Shown one piece after another: positions 45,847-54,611 of a stretch of DNA of 64,000 bases (position 1 is the first letter of the stretch; each line of letters begins with the position of its first letter). This DNA comes from RYN-230 sp963837515 (lineage in GTDB: Bacteria > Actinomycetota > Actinomycetes > Streptosporangiales > Streptosporangiaceae). Under the pieces are notes generated by a model, which worked only from the letters and a program-made list of their open reading frames with translations, was not told where the DNA came from and made no database searches. The stretch covers positions 558,001-622,000 of the forward strand of contig CAWINT010000002.1 of the NCBI GenBank assembly GCA_963837515.1, in the 5' to 3' direction. The position numbers and the translations under genes are program-made.

Positions 45847-47208
45847 TTACGTCCGGCCAGCAGCAGGCAGGGCAGCGGGGCGGGAGCTCGGCACGGCCCG
45901 CCCGGCCACGGTGCCGAAGGTGGCCGGCAGCAGCCAGCAGGCCAGGCCGAGCGGGTACACGATGTAGCCGAACCGGGTGGCCGGGGCGAAGGTGAACATG
46001 ATCACGAGCCCGGTCACCAGCCGCCAGCCGGCCGCTCGCTCGTCCTGCGGCGGCCGGAGCACCAGCCAGGCGGTGATGGCCAGCCCGCCCGCCAGGATGA
46101 GCCCGATCGCGGCCCAGTGCCCCCAGCTCCACGTCTGGGCGATCAGGTGCCCCGGCAGCGCGCTGGCCGCCGGAGTCCTGATTTTCGTCAGCCCGAGCGG
46201 GAACAGGATCGTGTTGGTCGCGACCGGGCCCGGCTGGCTGACCAGTACGGGACCGTCCACCGCCAGCGGCACGCCGAGCGCGGCCAGCGCCAGCCAGCCG
46301 GCCGCCCGCCAGCCGCCCCGCGCGCCCACCAGGGCCAGGGCCACGGCGACGGCCGGCCAGGCGGTGGCCTTCATCGCCGCGGCCAGGCCCAGCACCAGGC
46401 CGCTCAGCACGACGCGCCGGGTGGCCAGCCCAGCGCGGCCCCGGCCCGCACCGTCACGGGCCGGGCGCAGCAACGCGAGCCCGAGGCAGAGCAGCGCCAG
46501 CACCGGGAGGTCGTCGCCGCCCGTGCTGAGCGGGTAGGCGATGACCGGTGAGGCGGTGACCGCCGCGGTCCACAGCCAGGGCCGCCGCACCGCGCTCAGC
46601 TTGAGCGACCAGCCGAAGGCGAGGGCGAACACCGCGCCGAACCAGACCCGCGGGTCGGTCAGCAGCCCCGGGCCGAGCAGCGCGCGGGGCACGCCGAAAA
46701 CCGCCAGCGCTGGCAGGTACGGGTCGTAGCCGTACACGTTGCGGGTCGCGTCGATGGCGTGCGCGGCCTGGTAGGGGGTGCCCCGGTGCAGGAACATGCC
46801 GGCCGAGCGGATGACCACGCCGACCTCCGGCTGCCCGGTTCGCGCGGTGGCCATCCACACCAGTGGCACGAGCACCGCGCCGCCGAGGCTGATGGCCAGG
46901 GCGAGCGGCAGGCCGCGGCGGCGGCCGGTCAGCGCGGCCAGCGCGGCCAGCGCGTAGGCCCCGGCGGCGAACGTTCCCCACAGCCGTTGCGGCGCGTAGG
47001 CGCTGATCGCGGCGACCGCGCAGGCGAACAGCGCGCAACTGGCCAGCAGCGCCGCCGCCCATTCACGTTCCACGGCGGCACACAGCGCGGCGGCGCGGCG
47101 CCGGGTCAGGTTGACCGGCCGTGCCAGCCGGGCGCGCCATCGCACGGCGCGCGGACCGGCGTCCGGGCGGCCGCCGTTACGAGGTGCGCGGGTCAGTGGC
47201 AGCGTCAC
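45847..47208 (-). CDS. GT87/DUF2029-like polytopic membrane glycosyltransferase
   Basis: A polytopic protein with about ten hydrophobic segments. Between the first segments it has the GT-C-like loop FLHRGTPYQAAHAIDATRNV and YGYDPYLPALAVFG, similar to mannosyltransferases of the GT87/DUF2029 type that use polyprenyl-phosphate sugars at the membrane. GTG 47208 is preferred (453 aa) because the 96 bp upstream is A+T-richer and promoter-like; ATG 47304 is a possible longer start. It would act in lipoglycan or cell-wall sugar synthesis, but donor and acceptor are unknown. Confidence 0.7.
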   Translation of the reverse strand: MTLPLTRAPRNGGRPDAGPRAVRWRARLARPVNLTRRRAAALCAAVEREWAAALLASCALFACAVAAISAYAPQRLWGTFAAGAYALAALAALTGRRRGLPLALAISLGGAVLVPLVWMATARTGQPEVGVVIRSAGMFLHRGTPYQAAHAIDATRNVYGYDPYLPALAVFGVPRALLGPGLLTDPRVWFGAVFALAFGWSLKLSAVRRPWLWTAAVTASPVIAYPLSTGGDDLPVLALLCLGLALLRPARDGAGRGRAGLATRRVVLSGLVLGLAAAMKATAWPAVAVALALVGARGGWRAAGWLALAALGVPLAVDGPVLVSQPGPVATNTILFPLGLTKIRTPAASALPGHLIAQTWSWGHWAAIGLILAGGLAITAWLVLRPPQDERAAGWRLVTGLVIMFTFAPATRFGYIVYPLGLACWLLPATFGTVAGRAVPSSRPAALPAAGRT

Positions 47209-47473
47209 CGTTGACTCACGGAATTGACGCACAGCCGCACACCCCCGGATCGCTGACAAGATCGGCAGACACCGACAGTAATAGGAATGCGGGCTGACGC
47301 GCATCGGTCCAGGGGCTGATATGGCCGCCGGAATCTCCTGGGGAGGTCTGCCCCCTGCTCAGTGCCGGGAATCCGGGCCGGGGGAGCGGCATGGGGCCGG
47401 TCCTGGCTGAGTAGGCTGACCCAGTCGTCATGGCGCGGGCGGATGCTGGCCAGCCGAGGAGGGTGCTGCGCTC

Positions 47474-48889
47474 ATGGATGTGCGCGACTACATCGAGAGC
47501 AATGCCCGGCCGTTCTTCACCGAGCTGAAGGAGTGGCTGGCCATCCCGTCGGTCTCGGCCGACCCCGGGTACCACGGCCAGGTCCGCGCCTCCGCCGAGT
47601 GGCTGGCCGCGCGGCTCACCGGCACCGGTTTCCCGGAGGTCGAGATCTGGGAGACCGGGACCAGCGGCGCACCGGGCCAGCCGGCCGTGTTCGCGCACTG
47701 GCCCGCGGCCGACCCGGCCGCGCCGTCGGTACTGGTGTACGGCCATCACGACGTCCAGCCGGCCGAGCCGCTGAGCGAGTGGACCTCACCGCCGTTCGAG
47801 CCGGCCGAACGGGACGGTCAGTTGCTCGGCCGCGGGGCGTCCGACGACAAGGGGCAGGTGCTGCTGCACCTCCTGGCGCTGCGGGCCTGCCTGGCCGCGG
47901 GCGGGCGCGGCGCGCCCCCGGTGACGCTCAAGCTCCTCATCGAGGGTGAGGAGGAGTCCGGTTCCCCGCACTTTGCCGACCTGCTGCGGGCTCGCGCCGA
48001 CCGGCTCGGCTGCGACGTCATCGTGATCTCCGATACCACGATGTGGGCCGCGGACGTGCCGTCCATGTGCACCGGGATGCGCGGCCTCATCGACGCCCAG
48101 ATCGACCTGCGCGGCCCGGACCGCGACCTGCACTCGGGCTCGTTCGGCGGCGGGGTGCCGAACCCGCTGCACGCGATGGCGGCGCTGCTGGCCGGGCTGC
48201 ACGACGCGGCAGGCCGGGTCACCCTGCCCCGGTTCTACGACGCGGTCGCGCCGCTCACACCGGCGGAACGGGACCTGTTCGCCCGGCTGCCGTTCGATGA
48301 GAAGGCGTGGCTGGCCGACGCGGGGCACAGCCCGGCGGTGGCGGGCGAGGCCGGGTTCACCACCCTGGAGCGGATCTGGGCCCGGCCGACCGCGGAGGTC
48401 AACGGCGTGTGGGGCGGCTACACCGGCGAGGGCGCCAAGACGATCGTGCCGGCCACGGCTCACGCCAAGGTGTCCTTCCGGCTGGTGGCCCACCAGGAGC
48501 CGGCCGACATCGCGGTGGCGCTGCGCGAGTACGTGGCGGCGCACACCCCGCCGGGCATCGAGGCGACGGTGGCGTTCGGCGGCCCCGGCGTGCGGCCCGC
48601 GTTCTCGCCCATCCATTCGCCGGCCGTGCAGGCGGCGAAGCGGGCCATGGAGCGTGCGTTCGGCCGGGAGGTGCTGTTCACCCGCGAGGGCGGTAGCGGC
48701 CCGGAGGCCGATCTCGGGGACATCCTGCAGGCTCCGCTGGTGTTCGTCGCGGTCGGTCTCGACGAGGACCGGATCCACGCGCCTAACGAGAAGGTCGAGA
48801 TGGCGCTGCTGCTGCGCGGGGCGGAAGCCGTCGCGTACCTGTGGGACGAGCTGGCCGCGGACCGCGCCGGGATCCGGGCGTCCCGATGA
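47474..48889 (+). CDS. M20 family metallo-dipeptidase
   Basis: A 471-aa zinc peptidase. Metal and catalytic motifs: VLVYGHHDVQPAEP (first His and Asp), GRGASDDKGQV (bridging Asp), IEGEEESGSP (catalytic Glu-Glu), VISDTTMW, DLHSGSFGG, and REGGSGPEADLG with HAPNEKV near the end. The lid domain lies at about residues 190-310. The pattern is that of dipeptidases of the carnosinase/PepV type. ATG 47474 follows GAGGAGG. The nudC ATG overlaps its stop (ATGA). Confidence 0.92.
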   Translation: MDVRDYIESNARPFFTELKEWLAIPSVSADPGYHGQVRASAEWLAARLTGTGFPEVEIWETGTSGAPGQPAVFAHWPAADPAAPSVLVYGHHDVQPAEPLSEWTSPPFEPAERDGQLLGRGASDDKGQVLLHLLALRACLAAGGRGAPPVTLKLLIEGEEESGSPHFADLLRARADRLGCDVIVISDTTMWAADVPSMCTGMRGLIDAQIDLRGPDRDLHSGSFGGGVPNPLHAMAALLAGLHDAAGRVTLPRFYDAVAPLTPAERDLFARLPFDEKAWLADAGHSPAVAGEAGFTTLERIWARPTAEVNGVWGGYTGEGAKTIVPATAHAKVSFRLVAHQEPADIAVALREYVAAHTPPGIEATVAFGGPGVRPAFSPIHSPAVQAAKRAMERAFGREVLFTREGGSGPEADLGDILQAPLVFVAVGLDEDRIHAPNEKVEMALLLRGAEAVAYLWDELAADRAGIRASR

Positions 48890-50190
48890 CGGAACCGGAG
48901 ACGGCCGTCCGGCCGGGCCCGCAGGACGGGGACCTCGGTACCGAGCTGCGCGGCCTGCTGCTGTCCCGGGGCACCGTGGACCGGATGAGCCTGCGCCGCG
49001 GCGACGCGGAGTGGGTGGCCGCGGCGTGGGCCGACCCGGCGAGCCGGGTCCTGGTGCTGGACAACGCGCGGGCGCTGGCCCGGTTCGGCGAGGACGGCGC
49101 GGAACTGGTTTTCGTAGCCCCGCAGGACGCGCCCGATGGGCTGAATTTCCTGCTCGGCGTGGACAGCGACGGCGTGGCCTACTTCGGCGTGCTCGGGCCG
49201 CCCGGCTGCCTGGAGGAGCTGGAAGGCAAGGTCGCCGGGGAGGAGGCCGCGCCGGGCGGGGAGCCCGGCCCGGCCGCGCCGGCCGAGGCGGAAGTCACCG
49301 GAGAGGCGGACGTGGCCGCCGAGCCGCAGGTCACCGGTGAGCCTGAGGTGGCCGCCGAGCCGGAGGTAACCGGTGAGCCTGAGGTGGCCGCCGAGCCGGA
49401 GGTAACCGGTGAGCCTGAGGTGGCCGCCGAGCCGGAGGTCGCCGGTGAGCCGGACGTGGCCGATGAGGAACCGTCCGGCGACGAGCAGCCCGCGCCCGAG
49501 CAGCGCACCGCGCCCGAGCAGCGCACCGTCACCGAGCAGGCCGCCCGGCTGAACACCGGCCGCCCCGCGGTGCGCCCGGCCGGGCTGCGTGAGGCGGCGG
49601 CGCTGCTGTCCGACCGGGACGCGGGGCTGTTCACCCACGCCGTCGCGCTGGCCAACTGGCACGTCAGCCACACCCACTGCCCGCGGTGCGGCACCCCCAC
49701 GGTGCCGGTGGCGGCCGGTCACGCGCAACGCTGCCCGAAGGACGGCAGCGAGCACTTCCCGCGGCTCGACCCGGCGGTCATCATGCTGGTCACCGACCCG
49801 GCCGGCCGGTGCCTGCTGGCCCGGAACAAGCGCTGGCCGGAGCGCCGCGTCTCGATCCTGGCCGGTTTCGTGGAGCCGGGGGAGTCGGCCGAGCAGGCGG
49901 TGGTGCGCGAGGTCGCCGAGGAGACCGGGATCGAGGTGGCGCGGGTCCGCTACGCGGCCAGCCAGCCGTGGCCGATGCCGCAGAGCCTGATGCTCGGCTT
50001 CCGCGCCGAAGCCACCGGCGGCCTGGACCTGCACGTGGACGACGAGGAGATCGCCGAGGCGCGCTGGTACAGCCGGGATGAGCTGCGGGCGGCGCTGGCC
50101 GCCGGGGACGTGCTGCTGCCGCCGCCGGTGTCCATCGCGCACCGGCTCATCGAGGCCTGGTACGGCGCGGAACTTCCCGGCGTCTGGTAG
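48886..50190 (+). CDS. nudC: NAD(+) diphosphatase NudC with acidic repeat insertion
   Basis: Nudix hydrolase that cleaves NAD(H) and can decap NAD-capped RNA. The Nudix box is GFVEPGESAEQAVVREVAEE followed by TGI, and the NudC-specific motif is SQPWPMPQSLMLGF. At 434 aa it is about 120 residues longer than usual. The extra is an acidic segment between the N-terminal domain and the zinc ribbon, including EVTGEPEVAAEP repeats. The ribbon reads HCPRCGTP...QRCPKDGSEHFPR: only three of the four expected Cys are present. ATG 48886 overlaps the dipeptidase stop, so the two genes are coupled. It converges on an LLM oxidoreductase gene. Confidence 0.88.
   Translation: MTEPETAVRPGPQDGDLGTELRGLLLSRGTVDRMSLRRGDAEWVAAAWADPASRVLVLDNARALARFGEDGAELVFVAPQDAPDGLNFLLGVDSDGVAYFGVLGPPGCLEELEGKVAGEEAAPGGEPGPAAPAEAEVTGEADVAAEPQVTGEPEVAAEPEVTGEPEVAAEPEVTGEPEVAAEPEVAGEPDVADEEPSGDEQPAPEQRTAPEQRTVTEQAARLNTGRPAVRPAGLREAAALLSDRDAGLFTHAVALANWHVSHTHCPRCGTPTVPVAAGHAQRCPKDGSEHFPRLDPAVIMLVTDPAGRCLLARNKRWPERRVSILAGFVEPGESAEQAVVREVAEETGIEVARVRYAASQPWPMPQSLMLGFRAEATGGLDLHVDDEEIAEARWYSRDELRAALAAGDVLLPPPVSIAHRLIEAWYGAELPGVW
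49294..49473 (+). repeat. Five tandem 36-bp repeats inside nudC
   Basis: Five 36-bp units (49294-49329, 49330-49365, 49366-49401, 49402-49437, 49438-49473) encode the 12-residue unit VTGEPEVAAEPE. Units 2-4 are almost identical at DNA level; the outer ones have diverged. The result is an acidic, proline-containing linker. Confidence 0.93.
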
Positions 50191-51213
50191 GCCGCTGGGG
50201 CCGTTGGGCGGGGGAAGGGGCGGAAGCGGGCCGGCCGGTGCCCGGCCGGCGCAGCGGGGGGCCAGCTGGCGGACCGCCTCGGCCTGGTCCACACCAGGGC
50301 CGGGCACGATCGCGATCACCGGGGTATCCAGGCCGTGCTCGGCGTACTGCGCCACGCGCTCCCGGCACTTCTCCGGCGGCCCGTGCACGATCAGGTCGTC
50401 GACCACGTCGTCGCTGATGGCGGCCAGCGCGCCGCGGCGGTCGCCCGCCGCCCAGGCCTGCTGCATCGGGCGCAGCTGGCCGCCCCGGCCCAGCCAGTCG
50501 TGGAACGCCGCGTAGGCCGGCACGTTGAGGTAGGCGGCGATCATCCGGCGGCCGATGTCCCGGGCGGCCGCCGCGTCCGCGGTGGGGCAGACGAAGATCC
50601 GGGCGGTCAGCTCGCAGTCCGGGCCGGCCACCGCCCGGACCTGTGGCACGTCACCGGGGGCCAGCCAGTTGGTGATCACCCCGTCGGCCAGCTCGGCGCC
50701 GAGCGCCACCATCTGCGGCCGCAGCGCGGCCAGGGCCAGCGCGGGCGGCGGGTCCGGCGGCGACTCGAGCCGGAAGCCGCGGACGCGCAGCGTGTCCCCG
50801 GCCATCGTGACCCTCTCCCCGGCCAGCGCCGGGCGGAGGAACCGGAGTGTGTCCCGGGCCCGCTGGTAGGGCCGCTCCAGCGGGACCCCGTTCCAGTCGG
50901 TCACCACGACCGGGGAGGACACCCCGATGCCCAGCACGAACCGGCCGGGGGCGACGGCGGCGACGGCGGCGGCGTTCATCGCCAGCAGCGCGGGCCCGCG
51001 GTTGTAGATGCCGGCCACCGCGGTGCCGAGCCGCAGCCGCGGGGCCCACACCGCGGCCAGTGCCAGCGGGGTGAACGCGTCGGCGCCGCTCACCTCGGAC
51101 GACCAAGCGTCGGTGTAGCCCAGGTCGGGCAGGGCAGCGACGGCGTCCCGCTGGCTGGCCAGCGGGGCGCCGGGCAGCGGGAGCGTGATGCCCCATCGCG
51201 GCGTGCGTGACAC
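50191..51213 (-). CDS. LLM-class (F420-type) oxidoreductase without an in-frame stop at the expected end
   Basis: Luciferase-like monooxygenase family protein: WGITLPLPGAP at the start, YTDAWSSEVSGADAFTPLAL, RLGTAVAGIYNRGPALLAM, RFVLGIGVSSPVVVTDWNG, VTNWL-type loop (VITNWLAPGDVPQV) and VHGPPEKCRERVAQY. These match F420-dependent LLM enzymes. GTG 51213 has an excellent AGGAGG site. The family domain ends at VRQLAPR near 50245, but no stop codon follows in this frame until 48460. The open frame therefore runs through the whole antisense strand of nudC. I give the end where nudC stops; the true end is undefined. A lost stop or a small indel near 50200-50260 is likely. Confidence 0.72.
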
Positions 51214-51305
51214 GGTACCTCCTGGAGTTCCCGCCCATCATCGCAGTGGCCGTGGCAGGATGCCCGGCATGGACACCGATTGCGTTGACCCTGGGGTCGG
51301 TGGGC

Positions 51306-52013
51306 ATGTCCGGTGACCTGGACCTTGACGCCGTCTTTGGCCGGTCGTCACCGGATGACGCCTTCGCCGCCGTGCTCACCGAGGCACGAATGGTGCTCGG
51401 CGAGATCTCCAGCCCGCTGCAGGCGGAGTTGTGGGGCTCGGACATCCTGGCCGCGCTGGGTGGCCCGCGCGCCGTGGCCGCGCAGGCCATGGTGGCCGCC
51501 GCCGAACGCACCGGGACGCCCGAGGCCCTGGCGATCCTGCGGGTGCTGGCCGCGGTCGGCGGCCCGGACCTGGACGCCCCGGCCGCGGGCGCGGCGGCCC
51601 GGCTCGCCGCGCGCGGAGTGCCCGATCCGGCCTGGGCGGCCGAGGTGGGCTCGCCGGCGGTGCGGGAATGCTGGCGCTACGGCGATGACCGTGGCGTCCA
51701 GGAGGCGGTCACCATGAGCTTCGAGTACGCCGCGGGCCGGCACGTGGTGTCCCTGCTGCTGGACCTGTCGTTCGGCGGCGGGATCAAGAACGTGTGGGTC
51801 GGCGAGGCGGGCGACGTGCTGGCCCGGACCGAGGCCATGGCGGCGGAGGACCCCGGCATGGTGTTCGAGATGATCAGCCCGGCCGACGCGCAGAGCCGGG
51901 CCGAGCGGGCCATCGCCGCGGGCGAGTGCCCGGCCCAGCCCGACGAGATGAGCGCGGTGGCGTCGGCCCGGGCCATCCTCCGGGCCCGGGTGGCGCTGCT
52001 CGCCGCGCGCTGA
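51306..52013 (+). CDS. Conserved hypothetical protein, Ala-rich
   Basis: A 235-residue, acidic, helix-rich soluble protein starting MSGDLDLDAVFGRSSPDDAF. Recognisable stretches are ELWGSDILAALGGP, VTMSFEYAAGRHVVSLLLDL and GIKNVWVGEAGDVLARTEAM. I do not recognise a catalytic motif; similar proteins of unknown function occur in other actinomycetes as far as I can judge. ATG 51306 was chosen because the longer frame from 51207 starts with an implausible sequence. It is divergent from the LLM oxidoreductase gene, and the deazaflavin nitroreductase gene lies 106 bp downstream with its own promoter. Confidence 0.6.
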   Translation: MSGDLDLDAVFGRSSPDDAFAAVLTEARMVLGEISSPLQAELWGSDILAALGGPRAVAAQAMVAAAERTGTPEALAILRVLAAVGGPDLDAPAAGAAARLAARGVPDPAWAAEVGSPAVRECWRYGDDRGVQEAVTMSFEYAAGRHVVSLLLDLSFGGGIKNVWVGEAGDVLARTEAMAAEDPGMVFEMISPADAQSRAERAIAAGECPAQPDEMSAVASARAILRARVALLAAR

Positions 52014-52033
52014 TAGATCGGTCCTCCTTTCCG

Positions 52034-52092
52034 AGAGCACTGCTCTTGACTCCTAACGTCCGTAACGTGCATACTGCTCTTACGAGAGAGCA
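52034..52092 (+). promoter_or_regulatory. Promoter of the deazaflavin nitroreductase gene flanked by AGAGCA/TGCTCT operators
   Basis: A clear promoter: TTGACT (52046-52051), 18-bp spacer, CATACT (52070-52075). Site 1 is AGAGCA-C-TGCTCT (52034-52046) abutting the -35. Site 2 is TGCTCT-TACGAG-AGAGCA (52075-52092) just after the -10. The two sites share the same 6-bp arms with different spacers. Between the promoter boxes TAACGT occurs twice at a 9-bp period. This suggests repression by a dimeric regulator such as TetR type; no such gene is next door. Confidence 0.65.
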
Positions 52093-52119
52093 CTGATCTC
52101 GGAACAGAGGAGTAGTCTG

Positions 52120-52590
52120 ATGAACACCAGCCAGGCCCAGCCACGGCACATCGCCCCGACCCGGATGGACCGCCTGTTCAACTCCGCCGTCGGCTACCTG
52201 ACCCGGCACGGGATCAGCCTCGCGGGTTCCCGCGTGCTGGCCGTGCGCGGCCGTAAGAGCGGCGAGTGGCGGACCAACCCGGTCAACCCGCTCATCGTGG
52301 ACGGCCACCGCTACCTGGTCGCCCCGCGCGGCGAGGTGCAGTGGGTGCGCAACCTCCGGGTGGCCGGCCAAGGCGAGCTGCGGGTCGGCCGCCGGGCCGA
52401 GCGGTTCACCGCGGCCGAGGTGGCCGACGCGGATAAGCCGCCGGTGCTGCGGGCCTACCTGAAGCAGTGGAAGTGGGAGGTCGGCCGGTTCTTCGAGGGC
52501 ATCACGCCGGACGCCACGCTGGAGCAGCTGAACGAGATCGCCCCGGGTTTCCCGGTCTTCCGGATCACCACGACCGGCCGGGCCCACTGA
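52120..52590 (+). CDS. Deazaflavin (F420)-dependent nitroreductase family protein
   Basis: A 156-aa split-barrel protein of the DDN family, which binds F420 and reduces quinones or nitro compounds. Diagnostic blocks: VLAVRGRKSGEWRTNPVNPL, RYLVAPRGEVQWVRNLRVAG and RAYLKQWKWEVGRFFEG. ATG 52120 follows CAGAGGAG. Its own regulated promoter lies directly upstream. It is the intact relative of the remnant at 8098-8376. The substrate cannot be told. Confidence 0.9.
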   Translation: MNTSQAQPRHIAPTRMDRLFNSAVGYLTRHGISLAGSRVLAVRGRKSGEWRTNPVNPLIVDGHRYLVAPRGEVQWVRNLRVAGQGELRVGRRAERFTAAEVADADKPPVLRAYLKQWKWEVGRFFEGITPDATLEQLNEIAPGFPVFRITTTGRAH

Positions 52591-52621
52591 ATCAGGCGGT
52601 GCGGGCCACGGTGCCGCCGGG

Positions 52622-53839
52622 TCAGGCGGTGAGGGCCAGGGTGCCGCCGGAGGCGTCCAGCAGCCGGTGGTAGCCGTCGGCCGCGGGGAAGGTGGCCCGG
52701 TCGCCGCGGACGACGGCCCGCGGGCCCTCCGGGCCGGTCAGCAGGCAGCCGTCCGCGCCGTCGGCGAGGAACTCGCCGTCCATCCGGAGCAGGACCGGGC
52801 CGTCGCGGCGGGCGGAGATGGCGCACCGCCCAGCCCGCAACCCGGCCAGCACCGCGGCGGGGTCCGCATCCTCGCACTCCACCCAGGTCGTGGGCGTGCC
52901 CGGCGGGGCGTCCGAGCCGGGCCGGTGCCAGTCGCTGCCGCCGACCGGTACCGCCCCGGCGTCCCAGGCCAGCCACCAGGCCAGGGGCACGGTCCAGCGC
53001 GGGTCCAGCCAGCTCCAGTGCCACACCTCGGCCAGCGGCGGGCGCCGCCGCATCGGCTTGATCCAGCTGACATGCCCCCCGATGGGGTGGTTGACCGACA
53101 GCAGGCCGCCACCCCGCTCGGTCACGTCCAGCCAGGCGTCGGCGGGCTCGCGGAAGTCCACCCAGCCGACGTCGCCGAGCGCGCCCGCGTGGCCGTCTTC
53201 GGTGGTGACCTCCTGCCCGGGGATCAGGATGATCCCGTACCGGCCGGCCGCACCGGCCAGTTCCGGGTGGTGGCTGATCGTGTTGTGGTCGGTGATGGCG
53301 AGGAAGTCCAGGCCCAGCCCGGCCGCGAAGCCGGCCAGTTGCGGCACGGTCAGCTCCCCGTCCGAGTGCACGGTGTGACTGTGCAGGTCCCCGGCCAGCC
53401 AGCGGCGTCCCCGCCGGGCCGGCAGCTCGCGCCCCGGCGGCCGTGCCGACGGCGGCGGGGCGGCCGGGACCGGCGGTGGCACGAGCCCGGCTGAGCGGCG
53501 GGTGACCTCGGCGGTCACCTCGTACGCGGCACCGTCGGCGGGCAGCCGGTACAGCCCCAAGACCACCTGCCAGTGACCTGGCTCCAGTTCGCCCGGCAGG
53601 TAACCCGGCGTGGCCTGGGCGGCGGTGATGACGAACTCGTCGCGTGCGCCACCGGACCAGCCGCGGAACCCGGACGGCCCGACGCACCCCAGGTCCAGGG
53701 TGGCGGCGGAGCGGTCGTAGTCCAGCCGCACCCGCAGCCCGGCCGCCCCCGGCGGCACCTCGACCGGCAGGTAGTGCCACGCCGAGGCGCAGCGGTCGGC
53801 GTGGGTCCACCGGCCCCGGTGCAGTGTTATGCCGCTCAT
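52622..53839 (-). CDS. CehA/McbA-type metallo-hydrolase with PHP domain
   Basis: A 405-aa protein. The N-terminal 150 residues are a beta-rich domain followed by a Pro-rich linker. The PHP domain begins with AGDLHSHTVHSDGELTV and continues AITDHNTISHHPEL, VNHPIGGHVSW and VGGSDWHRPG, giving the His/Asp metal ligands. CehA/McbA relatives hydrolyse carbamate or phosphate esters; here the substrate is unknown. ATG 53839 (MSGITLHRGRWTHADRC). It converges on the nitroreductase gene with a 31-bp gap. Confidence 0.85.
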   Translation of the reverse strand: MSGITLHRGRWTHADRCASAWHYLPVEVPPGAAGLRVRLDYDRSAATLDLGCVGPSGFRGWSGGARDEFVITAAQATPGYLPGELEPGHWQVVLGLYRLPADGAAYEVTAEVTRRSAGLVPPPVPAAPPPSARPPGRELPARRGRRWLAGDLHSHTVHSDGELTVPQLAGFAAGLGLDFLAITDHNTISHHPELAGAAGRYGIILIPGQEVTTEDGHAGALGDVGWVDFREPADAWLDVTERGGGLLSVNHPIGGHVSWIKPMRRRPPLAEVWHWSWLDPRWTVPLAWWLAWDAGAVPVGGSDWHRPGSDAPPGTPTTWVECEDADPAAVLAGLRAGRCAISARRDGPVLLRMDGEFLADGADGCLLTGPEGPRAVVRGDRATFPAADGYHRLLDASGGTLALTA

Positions 53840-53914
53840 GTCTCCACCGAATCAGATTCTCCCCCGCCCGGCGAGCACCCCCGGCGGCCTGACGCCCTTG
53901 CGACTCTCCGAACA

Positions 53915-54145
53915 TCACAAAACCTCTGAGAGCTGATCAACCTTGTGGCGCAGGACGGCGAGAGCCGAGGTGTAGTCGTGTCTTTGTTCCGGCCGCAGCC
54001 TGGCCAGGTTGGCTAGGGCGATCCTGGCGCGGTCTAGGTGATCCTCGGCCGTGGCGAGGTACAGGCGGACATAGCGGTCTATGTCATCGGGGGGCGGTTT
54101 GGGCGTCGTGGTCAGGTAGGAGCATGCTCGACCGAATAACTCGGC
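53915..54145 (-). pseudogene. Headless reading frame of a small helical protein
   Basis: A minus-strand frame of 76 codons between TAA (54146-54148) and TGA (53915-53917) has a protein-like sequence: DIDRYVRLYLATAEDHLDRA, then RIALANLARLRPEQRHDYTS and ALAVLRHKVDQLSEVL. Codons such as CTA, AGA and TTA are unlike the neighbours. There is no ATG, GTG or TTG in frame. A small out-of-frame ATG at 54125-54127 could have been the old start before a frameshift. I do not recognise the family with certainty; it seems a remnant of horizontally acquired DNA. Confidence 0.5.
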
Positions 54146-54203
54146 TTATTTGCGATTGTCTCGGATCGTTTGAGGTCTGCCCGGTACGGTTAGCGTTGAT
54201 CTT

Positions 54204-54437
54204 GTGTCCAAGATCGACCCGACTGCCAAGCTGCCGCCCTACCGGCAGTTGGCTAATATCGTTGCCGAGCGCATCGGATCGGGCGAGTACCCGCGTGGCT
54301 CACGGCTGCCGAGCGAGGCCGAGTTCATGGAAGAGTTCGAGCTTGGCCGGTCCACCGTGCGGCGGGCGATGGCCTGGCTACGTGAGCAAGGTCTGGCCGA
54401 GACCGTGCCGACCAGAGGGACATACGTAGCGGAGTAA
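54204..54437 (+). CDS. Small GntR-type winged-helix regulator
   Basis: A 77-aa protein consisting only of a GntR-type DNA-binding domain: KLPPYRQLANIVAERIGSGE, RGSRLPSEAEFMEEFELGRS and TVRRAMAWLREQGLAETVPT, then RGTYVAE. No effector domain follows; such short forms are common in actinomycetes. GTG 54204 has no ribosome binding site, and TAGCGT at 54191-54196 could be a -10 for a leaderless message. Its base composition is lower in G+C than the window average. It lies between two gene remnants and may be a survivor of acquired DNA. Confidence 0.78.
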   Translation: MSKIDPTAKLPPYRQLANIVAERIGSGEYPRGSRLPSEAEFMEEFELGRSTVRRAMAWLREQGLAETVPTRGTYVAE

Positions 54438-54463
54438 GGCCTGGCCCACGCGGTGTGCAACTG

Positions 54464-54611
54464 TAGAGATCGGGTCGTTGTCCACGTAGACGATCCGGTT
54501 CTCCGGGGCCGCGTGCTGGACCGCCTCGTGCACGTTGGGCGGGGTGGGGATCCCGGAACCGAGGTCCGGGAACTGCCGCAGGCGGCCCTGCACCGCCAGG
54601 TAGCGGATCGC
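54464..54611 (-). pseudogene. Fragment of a DUF574/SAV2177-type SAM methyltransferase gene
   Basis: One minus-strand frame encodes AIRYLAVQGRLRQFPDLGSG, then IPTPPNVHEAVQHAAPENRI and VYVDNDPI. This is the SAM-binding core of the actinobacterial DUF574 family (pattern R-F-L-D-x-G-T-G-L-P-T...N-x-H...VYVDNDP). Neither the N-terminal part nor the remainder of the roughly 270-aa protein is present. The 256-bp gap between the GntR gene and the MalY-type gene holds nothing else. Confidence 0.65.
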
